Origin: Chthoniobacter sp.
GTDB lineage: Bacteria; Verrucomicrobiota; Verrucomicrobiia; Chthoniobacterales; Chthoniobacteraceae
DNA: 64,000 bases
Direction of reading: 5' to 3'
Assembly: GCA_021414005.1 (NCBI GenBank)
Contig: JAIOPH010000036.1
Location: 62,001-126,000, forward strand
Shown here: positions 43,495-51,700 of the stretch, piece after piece
How positions within the stretch are numbered: the first letter of the stretch is position 1
Layout: each line of letters begins with the position of its first letter
Position numbers and translations under genes: made by a program
Notes under the pieces: generated by a model
What the model was told of the DNA's origin: nothing
The model's input: the letters and a program-made list of their open reading frames with translations, nothing else
Databases searched by the model: none

Positions 43495-44337
43495 TCACTT
43501 TTTGGGCAGGTAGCGCTCGCGCAAATCAGCTAGCACCTTGCCTAACTCCGCGTCATCCAGCGGACGCGCGTAGATCAAAAAGCGCGCCATCTCGCCATCG
43601 AACGACTCGACGCCGGGATGATTCGTGGCGTCGCGCTCCTGCCCAATCGCGAGCAGCGACGGGTTCGCTTTCGGGTTCACCGGAACCTCCGCACTCGCCA
43701 CCGCCACCGGGTTATCCACGAAAAGCTCCAGCTTCACTTTTCCCGTCCCCGCCGCCATGCGCCCGGCGACCACGTAGAAACGCCCGCGCTCCAGCCGCGG
43801 GCCGGAGACCTGCGGATTGTTCACGTCGAAACGGCCAAACGTGATGCCGTTGCGCGCGCCCCACCAGACTGTGTTGTCGTCGCTCACGCAGCCCCACACG
43901 CCCTCGAAATTGTCGCTGTTGCGCAGGTTGCCGAAGAAGGAATTTACATCTTTCAAACCTTCACGTTGCGCATGCACGGCCATGACCGCCACCCAGGTGC
44001 AGCCACCGCCCTGCGTCAGCGGATCGAAGGCATCCTCATGCAGACAGACCAGTTCCTGTTGCAGAAAAACGAGCGCGCTGTGGCCGTTGAGTTCGGCCAC
44101 TTTCTCACGCAGCGTGGGCCGACCGGAGCCGGGTTCCTTGCGGCCAGCGTCGCGCTTCACGAAATCGCGACCTGCGAAATCGGCGATCTGATTCCGCCAC
44201 GCCGCGACCCGCGCGCCATCCTCCAGCGTCACGCCGTGGTCGGCGTCGAGGTCGAGAATCGGGCCGCGGTCATCGGCAAAAAGCGGGAGCGCGAAGAGCG
44301 CGAGGCCCAGGGCGGCGCAGAGGGAGATGGCTTTCAT
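43495..44337 (-). CDS. Secreted LamG/concanavalin A-like domain protein
   Basis: About 280 residues from the ATG at 44337, which gives signal peptide LCAALGLALFALPLFA. The remainder is a single concanavalin-like jelly roll: ILDLDADHGVTLEDGARVAAWRNQ, KVAELNGHSALVFLQQE, RGRFYVVAGRMAAGTGKVKLELFVDN and SFDGEMARFLIYARPLDDAELGKVLADL. Such domains bind or cap polysaccharides and are common in secreted proteins of this kind of genome. No catalytic domain is attached. Confidence 0.8.
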   Translation of the reverse strand: MKAISLCAALGLALFALPLFADDRGPILDLDADHGVTLEDGARVAAWRNQIADFAGRDFVKRDAGRKEPGSGRPTLREKVAELNGHSALVFLQQELVCLHEDAFDPLTQGGGCTWVAVMAVHAQREGLKDVNSFFGNLRNSDNFEGVWGCVSDDNTVWWGARNGITFGRFDVNNPQVSGPRLERGRFYVVAGRMAAGTGKVKLELFVDNPVAVASAEVPVNPKANPSLLAIGQERDATNHPGVESFDGEMARFLIYARPLDDAELGKVLADLRERYLPKK

Positions 44338-44462
44338 GTTCGGAAAAGTGGAGCGAATCCAACCAGTCCAACGCAACTGGCGCAACAAGGCCAGCCCGTC
44401 GGTTTCAGAAAATCACCAACGAACGAGTCTCGCAGCGCTGATCCGAAACCGCAGCGGCTTGC

Positions 44463-44948
44463 CTAAACCGGCTCCTCGATGTGCAGCTTCATGACGCCCG
44501 TGTCCTCGAAGAACCAGACCGAGCAGGCGAGGCGCTTCTTTTGCCCGGCGGGCGAATCGGGGCCGGTGAGCCAGTCGCGGAGCAGCGGCAGGCCGGTGGA
44601 GATGAGCAGTTCCTGGATGTGCGCGCGCCTTTCAAAAAGCACCGGGAGAACATCGAAGTGCCAGCGCTCGCCACCCTGCCGCCGCGGGCGCGAGGTCACG
44701 GACTCGGCGCGGGGAATGTATTCGGGGTAATTCGAATACGTGAAGCGGATGACCGGATAGCCAGGGATGCGCAGAGGCGGATGGAGAATCGGCGATTGGT
44801 TGGAAAACCCGAGCGTGAATTTGTCGTATTGCGGCACGCTGGCGAGAGCTTCACCGACGGCGCTGGACCCGAGGGGGTAGCTGTAGCCGCGAGGCAGTTG
44901 GGATTTCGCTAAAGTGGGAATGGGTGGCAGGGCACCGTCTGGGATCAT
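44463..44948 (-). CDS. Hypothetical protein (161 aa)
   Basis: A protein of about 161 residues from the ATG at 44948; the frame is open further upstream to 45116. Sequence includes LAKSQLPRGYSYPLGSSA, RIPGYPVIRFTYSNYPEYIP, ERWHFDVLPVLFERRAHIQE and GVMKLHIEEPV. I do not recognise the family. There is no signal peptide or membrane helix. It is divergent from the PQQ-propeller gene. Confidence 0.6.
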   Translation of the reverse strand: MIPDGALPPIPTLAKSQLPRGYSYPLGSSAVGEALASVPQYDKFTLGFSNQSPILHPPLRIPGYPVIRFTYSNYPEYIPRAESVTSRPRRQGGERWHFDVLPVLFERRAHIQELLISTGLPLLRDWLTGPDSPAGQKKRLACSVWFFEDTGVMKLHIEEPV

Positions 44949-45106
44949 ATGCGAGTAAGTAAAAACGAATTGCTGACGTTGTATGACTCTAAACGCCGTC
45001 GCCAAGCGTTTAGTTGTCAGAGAATTCGCTGCGGGCCCTGCGGCCGCGGGTGCGTGTCTTGACATTCTCGGCAATTCCCGCACGTAATCGAAACTGGACA
45101 ATACCC

Positions 45107-46345
45107 ATGCGCACATCTATCGCTTTTTTCTCAGCATCAGTGGTTTGCCTAGGGTTTTTCCCTAGTGCAAAAGGACAGGAATGGACCCGTTTTCGAGGCT
45201 CCAACGGCTCGGGTTTAGGTGCGGCTCCGAACCTTCCGGCAGAGCTTTCCGAAAAGAATTTTTTTTGGAAGATCGCCCTGCCCGGACGCGGACACTCGTC
45301 GCCGGTGGTCTGGGGTGACCGGATTTTTGTCACCGCAAATCCGCCCGACACCACCAAGCGCGTGCTTTTGGGAGTCAGCGCGACGGACGGAAAAATCCTG
45401 TGGCAAAAGGAATACGCGACCGGCGGCTTTCGCCAGCACTCCGACAACAACTACGCCGTCGCGACACCCGCGGTGGATGCGGAACGCGTGTATTTTCACT
45501 GGGCATCGCCCGAGGGTTCCGGGCTCGCGGCTCTGGACCAGAAGGATGGGCGCGAAGTGTGGAAGGTGGATCTCGGGGCGTTCATCTCGCAACATGGGCC
45601 GGGCACCTCGCCGATTGTTTTCGAGGACATGGTGTTGCTGAATTTCGATCAGGATCAGCCCACCAGCTACCTGCTCGCCGTGGACGCCAGGACCGGCAAA
45701 GAACGCTGGCGCTGGGCGCACGCCGGGACGAAAAGCAGCGCCTCGACGCCGTGCATTTTCACGCCGAAAGGCGGCGCGCCGCAGGTCATCACGGAAGGCT
45801 TTTCCACCGGTCTCGTGGCCAACGACGCGCGCACCGGCGCGGTCGTCTGGCAACTCCCCGGCCTCATGACGAAACGCTGCGTGGCCTCGCCGTTCGTCAC
45901 GCCCGGCGGGCTCATCGTTGCGCAGTGCGGCGAGGGACGCGCGGAGAGTTTCGTGGAGGCCGTGCGGCCCGCCGCCGATGGCAAGAGCGCAGAGAAGGCC
46001 TACGAAATCCTGCGCGTGGGCGGCTACGTGCCCACCGGCCTCGCCGTCGGCGACCTGCTTTTTTTGTGGAAAGAAAGCGGCCTCGTCACCTGCCTGCGCG
46101 CCGCCACCGGTGAGCAACTCTGGAGCGAGCGCGTGGACGGCCCGTTCTACGGTTCGCCGGTGTGCGTGAATGGCTACCTCTACAATATGACCATGCGCGG
46201 CGATCTTGTAATCGTCGCTGCGTCCGAGAAATTCCAGCCACCGCAGCGGGTTCCGCTCGGCGAAGGCAGCCACGCCACCCCGGCGATCAGCGGCGGGCGC
46301 ATGTATCTGCGCACGTTCACGCATTTGATCTCCGTCGGGAAATAG
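45107..46345 (+). CDS. Secreted PQQ-like beta-propeller protein
   Basis: About 412 residues from the ATG at 45107, chosen for its signal peptide (IAFFSASVVCLGFFPSAKG). The N-terminal WTRFRGSNGSGLG is typical of the Pirellula/Verrucomicrobia PQQ-repeat family. Propeller blades are visible: FWKIALPGRGHSSPVVWGDRIFVTA, GREVWKVDLGAF, KERWRWAHAGTKSSASTPCIF, VVWQLPGLMTKRCVASP and ATGEQLWSERVDGPFYGSPV. It is BamB-like in fold. A quinoprotein enzyme role is not shown, because the metal and PQQ ligands of dehydrogenases are not evident. Confidence 0.85.
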   Translation: MRTSIAFFSASVVCLGFFPSAKGQEWTRFRGSNGSGLGAAPNLPAELSEKNFFWKIALPGRGHSSPVVWGDRIFVTANPPDTTKRVLLGVSATDGKILWQKEYATGGFRQHSDNNYAVATPAVDAERVYFHWASPEGSGLAALDQKDGREVWKVDLGAFISQHGPGTSPIVFEDMVLLNFDQDQPTSYLLAVDARTGKERWRWAHAGTKSSASTPCIFTPKGGAPQVITEGFSTGLVANDARTGAVVWQLPGLMTKRCVASPFVTPGGLIVAQCGEGRAESFVEAVRPAADGKSAEKAYEILRVGGYVPTGLAVGDLLFLWKESGLVTCLRAATGEQLWSERVDGPFYGSPVCVNGYLYNMTMRGDLVIVAASEKFQPPQRVPLGEGSHATPAISGGRMYLRTFTHLISVGK

Positions 46346-46353
46346 TCGCGCCG

Positions 46354-47988
46354 CTACGTGCCGAGCGCGCGCATCACGCACTCGCCGAGTCCGTGGATAT
46401 TGTACGGCTTGAGCAGCAGCTCGCGGAAACCCATCGTGCGCACGCGCTCGGCGTCGAGCGTGGCGCTGTAGCAGGTCGCCAGGACCACCCGCGCCTCGGG
46501 CCGCAACGCCCAGACTTCCCGCGCGAAGTCAATCCCGCTCAGCTCCGGCATCGAGAGATCCGTCACCACGAGGTCGCACGGATTTTCGCGGAGAAAAGCC
46601 AGCGCCACCGCGGGATCGCGCATGACCACTGGCGCGTAGCCGAGCTTCTTCAGGTAGCCTTCGCCGATCGCTGCGAGTAGCGGCTCATCGTCGAGGAAGA
46701 GGACGCGCTCGCCGTGGCCGAAATTTTCGCCCGCCGCCGGTCCGTCCGTTTCCAGCACGGGAAAGAAGCAATGAAACGCCGCGCCCCCGCCCGGCGGCGT
46801 GTTCACCGCCACGAGCCCATCGCACGCCTGCATGATGCCGTGGACGACCGACAGACCGAGCCCCGTGCCGGAACCCACATTTTTCGTCGTGAAGAACGGA
46901 TCGAAAATGCGCCCGATCGCCGTCGCTTCCAAGCCTGCGCCGTTATCGCTCACGGATAGTCGCACGTATGGACCGGGGCGGAGTCCGGGATGGCGGCGCG
47001 CCATCTCATCATCCACGCGCTGCGCGGCGAGCTGCACGCGGACGCAACCGGCTTTCTCGCCGATGGCATGCTGCGCGTTCGACACGAGCTGCGCCACCAC
47101 TTGCTGCACCTGCGCGGCGGCGGCCACCACCGGCGGCACATCGCCGGAAAGCTCCACGACCAGCTCAATGGAAGCCGGCAAGGTCTTTCCGGCTGGATCG
47201 AGCGCGCTGCGGACCTCAGCGGCGAGATCCAGAATTTCGCGCGGCTCCCCGCCCTGTCGCGCAAACGTCAGCACCTGCGTGACCAGTTCACGCCCCCGTT
47301 GCCCGGCCTTGCGAATGGCGCGAAAACTGGCGCTCGCCGTCGCATTGTCCCCCGCCGTCTCGCTGCCGAGATCGGCAAAGCCCAGGATGCCGGCGATGAT
47401 GTTATTGAACTCATGCGCGATGCCCCCGGCGAGCGTGGCCACCGCTTCGAGCTTCTGCGTCTCGCCGCGTCGGTTTGCGGCCTCCAGTTCGTCGCGCAGT
47501 TTCCGGTTCGACACCTCCAGCGTGTGCATCCGTGCCTCGATCTGCGCGATCAGTCGCGCGTTGTATTCCTTCAAATAGATCGCCTCATCCTCGCTCTCCA
47601 CCGGCTGCGAAACCGCGCGCCGCCTTTCCTCCACCGCCGCCACCACCTCCCGGATGAGCGTCTCCGCATCGAGCGGTTTCAAAAGAAAACGATCTGCGCC
47701 GAGCCCGAGCGCGAACGAAGCCTCGCGTGGCTGCGCATACGTGGCCGTATAGAAAATAAACGGCACACGACACAGCCGCGCGTGCCGGCGCACCTCGCGG
47801 CAGAGCTGGTAGCCATCCATGCGCGGCATGAGCACGTCCGAAATGATGACGTCGTAGTTGCCGGCTTCCGCCAGCGCGAGCGCCTCGCAACCATCGCTCG
47901 CTGTGTCCACCGTGTGGCCCTGCTTGCCCAGCACGGAGGCGAGTACGTAAAGGCTCTCGGCATTGTCATCGACACTCAGAATTTTCAT
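46354..47988 (-). CDS. Hybrid histidine kinase with N- and C-terminal receiver domains
   Basis: A 544-residue soluble signalling protein. Receiver 1 (residues 1-120) has the phospho-acceptor D51 in IISDVLMPRMDGY. A coiled linker follows, then the HisKA H-box with H192 in LAGGIAHEFNNIIAGILGFAD. HATPase_c motifs are LVSNAQHAIGEKAG, LSVSDNGAGLEATA, RIFDPFFTTKNVGSGTGLGLSVV. Receiver 2 (about 430-544) has D477 in LVVTDLSMPELSG. There are no membrane helices, so it senses through receiver 1 or partners. It is convergent with the PQQ gene. Confidence 0.94.
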   Translation of the reverse strand: MKILSVDDNAESLYVLASVLGKQGHTVDTASDGCEALALAEAGNYDVIISDVLMPRMDGYQLCREVRRHARLCRVPFIFYTATYAQPREASFALGLGADRFLLKPLDAETLIREVVAAVEERRRAVSQPVESEDEAIYLKEYNARLIAQIEARMHTLEVSNRKLRDELEAANRRGETQKLEAVATLAGGIAHEFNNIIAGILGFADLGSETAGDNATASASFRAIRKAGQRGRELVTQVLTFARQGGEPREILDLAAEVRSALDPAGKTLPASIELVVELSGDVPPVVAAAAQVQQVVAQLVSNAQHAIGEKAGCVRVQLAAQRVDDEMARRHPGLRPGPYVRLSVSDNGAGLEATAIGRIFDPFFTTKNVGSGTGLGLSVVHGIMQACDGLVAVNTPPGGGAAFHCFFPVLETDGPAAGENFGHGERVLFLDDEPLLAAIGEGYLKKLGYAPVVMRDPAVALAFLRENPCDLVVTDLSMPELSGIDFAREVWALRPEARVVLATCYSATLDAERVRTMGFRELLLKPYNIHGLGECVMRALGT

Positions 47989-48005
47989 GCGTGGTGCTGC
48001 CCGCC

Positions 48006-48701
48006 TCAGCGCGTGCTCGTGCTGCCAAAAAACGGATTCAACTGGGTGCCGGGACGTCCGCTGCTGACCACCACACCCACATGGCCCGAGATCACCGGCT
48101 GCCGGCTCGGCGCAGGCGGCTGGGTAACCACCTCCCGAGGCACCACCGGCGTCGTCGCCGTAGCGATCACCGTCGATCCGCCCTCGACCGGACGCTCCAA
48201 CTCCGCCATGCGGTTCTCCATTTCATCCACCATTCGCCGGATGTGCCGGTACTTTGCCCGCGGGCGGAGGATCGCGAGACTGCGCCGCGGATCGCCCCAT
48301 TGCAGGTTCTCGATCGTCACGCGCCGCACGCCCCACGCGTTCATCGCCGAGCGCGATGGCTTATAAAGATCGATCGTGTTCGTCCCCGCCAGCGCCCAAC
48401 CGTAATCGTCCACCTGAAAAATTTCCCCCGTTTCCTGAATGCGAAAAATCGTCCCCGCCGGCCACCGCGACCAATCCGCCGCCGCGCTATGGATCGGCCC
48501 GCATTTCAGGCAGCTGCCCAGTGCGTTGCGGTTCGAGTATTGCACATGGTCATCTTCCGTGTGCGTGTAAGCCGTGGTGCGCACCGACTGGAACCGCGTG
48601 CGGGCGATAGGCTTTTGGTACTTCGGCAGAGGACGTCCCGCGCAGCCCACGAGAAACAGCGTGAGCACCGCGAGAAAAAATCCGGGAGTCAGTTTTCGCA
48701 T
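48006..48701 (-). CDS. 3D-domain lipoprotein
   Basis: A 231-residue putative outer-envelope lipoprotein; the lipobox is LFLVGC with Cys20. The central domain carries the three-Asp type double-psi barrel pattern: VRTTAYTHTEDDHVQYSNRNAL, WPAGTIFRIQETGEIFQVDDYGWALAGTNTIDLY and SRSAMNAWGVRRVTIE. Related 3D domains occur in MltA and Rpf-like proteins that act on peptidoglycan. The C-terminal third is Pro/Val/Thr-rich and probably disordered. Confidence 0.82.
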   Translation of the reverse strand: MRKLTPGFFLAVLTLFLVGCAGRPLPKYQKPIARTRFQSVRTTAYTHTEDDHVQYSNRNALGSCLKCGPIHSAAADWSRWPAGTIFRIQETGEIFQVDDYGWALAGTNTIDLYKPSRSAMNAWGVRRVTIENLQWGDPRRSLAILRPRAKYRHIRRMVDEMENRMAELERPVEGGSTVIATATTPVVPREVVTQPPAPSRQPVISGHVGVVVSSGRPGTQLNPFFGSTSTR

Positions 48702-48751
48702 GCGCGGAGGCTAGTGGCGCAAATCCCGCTGGCGAGCCAGAAAATGTTCCC

Positions 48752-51700
48752 CTACCCCAGCACCGCGCGCAGAAAGGGCGCGGTCCGGCTGCGCTTGCTT
48801 TTCGCCACTTCCTCGGGCGTGCCAAAGGCGACGACTTCGCCGCCGGCGGCACCGGCTTCGGGGCCGATATCGACGAGGTAGTCGGCCTCGGCGATGAGGC
48901 TGAGGTTGTGCTCGATGACGAGGACGGTGTTGCCGTCATCGACGAGGCGGTGCAGCACCTTGAGCAACTCGGCCACGTCGGCCATATGCAGGCCGATCGT
49001 CGGCTCTTCGAGCAAATAGAGAACGGATTTCGCGGTGCGGTTTTCCCGCAGCTTGGCGTTGAGGGAACGGCCCATGCCGCGCGTGAGTTCGCTCACGAGT
49101 TTCAGGCGCTGCGCCTCGCCGCCGCTGAGCGTGGGGCTGGGCTGACCGAGCTTGAGGTAGCCGAGGCCGGTGTCGCAGAGCAGCGCGAGCGGGCGCTGGA
49201 TTTTTGGCTGCGCCGCGAAAAATTCCGCCGCCTGGTCGAGCGACATTTCCATCACGTCGCCGATGCTCTTTTCGTTGTAGAGCACTTCGAGCGAGGCCGC
49301 GTTGTAGCGCGTGCCGTGGCACTCGGTGCAGGGCACGTAGCTCGTCGGCAGGAAGTTCATCTCGATCTTGATCACGCCCTGGCCCTGGCAGGTCTCGCAG
49401 CGTCCGCCCTCGCTGTTAAAGGAAAAGCGGCTCGCCGTGTAGCCGCGCATCCGCGCCACCGGCATCTGCGCGTAGAGCGCGCGGATTTCGTCGAAGACCT
49501 TGATGTAGGTCGCCGGCGTGGAGCGCGAGGTCTTGCCGATGGGCGACTGATCCACCTCATACACCGCCTCGAAAAACTCCGCGCCCTTCAAGGTGCGGAA
49601 GCCCTTGTTCGGCGGCACTTTTCCTTTCGCCACTTTGCCTTTGCGCGCGAGCGCCTCAGCCACCGCGGGCTTTAGAACGCCGCGCATGAGCGTGCTTTTG
49701 CCCGAGCCCGAAATGCCGCTGACCACGCTCAGCCGCCCGAGCGGAAAGCGCACATCAACGCCTTTGAGGTTGTGCAAATCCGCGCCCTTCAACTCCAGCC
49801 AGCGGTCCACCTCCTTGAGCGGACGCCGCGCGCCACGGATCGGGTGCTTCAGCGGTTCGCGCAAAAAGCGGCCCGTCGCCGACGCCTCGATGAGCTGGAT
49901 CTCCGCGAGCGTCCCCTGTGCCACGACCTGCCCGCCGCGCGAACCCGCGCCGGGGCCGAGGTCGATGATCGTGTCGGCGCGCCGCATGGTGTCCTCGTCG
50001 TGCTCCACGATGACCACCGAGTTGCCCTTGGCCTTGAGCGCTTCGAGCGTGTCGAGCAGCGCGGCGTTGTCGCGCGGATGCAGGCCGATGGTTGGCTCGT
50101 CGAGCACGTAAAGCACGCCGCGCAGATTCGAACCGAGCTGCGCCGCGAGCCGGATGCGCTGGCTTTCGCCGCCGCTCAGCGTTTTCGCCGAGCGGTTCAG
50201 CGCCAGATAGTCGAGTCCGACCGAGCCCATGAAATTCAAACGCTGCTCGATCTCCGGCAGGATGTCCTGCGCGATGGGTTGCTGGTCTTTGGAAAACTTC
50301 AGCGAGCCCAGCATCTCGAGCGCGCCGCTCACGGGAAGTTTCGTGCATTCGTCAATGGTGCGACCGAGCACGCGCACATGCCGGGCGATGGTATTCAGCC
50401 GCGCCCCCGCACACCACGCGCACGTCTGCGCCTCGCCTTCCTCCAGCCGCTCGTGCTGGCGTTCCTGCGCCACCTCAATCTCGATCTGTGACTCCAGTTT
50501 CGGATCGACCGTCGCCTTCCACACTTCGCCGAAACCCTTGCACTCCTCGCACCAGCCGTGCGGCGAGTTGAACGAAAACAGCCGCGGATCCAGCTCCTCA
50601 AAGGATTGCCCACAGCACGGGCAGCTCATCTCGGTGCTCAATACGGTCGTGCGATTTTTTCCGTCGAGCACCTTGGCCGTGCCGTGCCCGATCTCGAGCG
50701 CACGCTTGACGAGTTCCCGCACGCCTTTCGCCGCGGAGCACGCGCCGACCAGCACATCGATGGTGTGCTCGCGGAAGCGTTCGAGTTTCGGGAACGGCTC
50801 CACGGGATGAAATTTCCCGTCGATCAGCAGTTCGTCGAAGCCATGCCGCACCGCCCATTTGCCGACTTCGGTGTGAAAACCTTTGCGCGCCTTGACCAGC
50901 GGCGCGAGCACGCGGATCGGGCCGTGCTTCGCCATCGCCTCCACCTTGCCCGTCACTGCGGCGACGGTCTGCTTTTCCACGGCGATTTCGCACTTCGGAC
51001 AAAACTGCGTGCCGAGCTTCGCGAACATCAGCCGCAGAAAATGATAGACCTCCGTGACCGTCGCGACTGTCGATTTTCCGCCGCCGCGGGTGATGCGTTG
51101 CTCGATGGCGACGCTCGGTGGCAACCCGGAGATCAAGTCCACGTCAGGCTTTTCGAGCTGCTCCACAAATTGCCGCGCGTAGGGCGACATGGAATCGAGG
51201 AACCGCCGCTGGCCTTCGGCAAAGAGCAGGTCGAAGGCGAGTGTGGATTTTCCCGAACCGCTCAGGCCCGTGATGATGACCATCTGATCACGCGGAATAT
51301 CCAGCGAGAGGTTCTTCAAGTTGTGTTCCCGCGCGCCGCGGACGGAGATGCATCCGGGGAGTGCGTGCGCGCCGCGGGCTGGCGGCGGCATCTCGGCGAC
51401 TCGGGCGCTCTCCTCGAAGCCTGCCTCTCCGGAAGTGCGCTCCGACGGGACACGGGTAGTTCCCAGCAGTTCCGCGAGATACCGTCCGGTATGCGAGGCC
51501 GCGCATCGCGCCACATCCTCTGGCGTCCCAGCGACCACGACCAGGCCGCCGTCCGCGCCCGCTTCCGGGCCGAGGTCGATGACATGATCGGCACACTTGA
51601 TGACCTCCAGATTGTGCTCGATCACGAGCAGCGAATTCCCCTTTTCCACCAGCCGGTCAAACGCCCGCATGAGCAGCGCCACGTCGTCGAAATGCAGCCC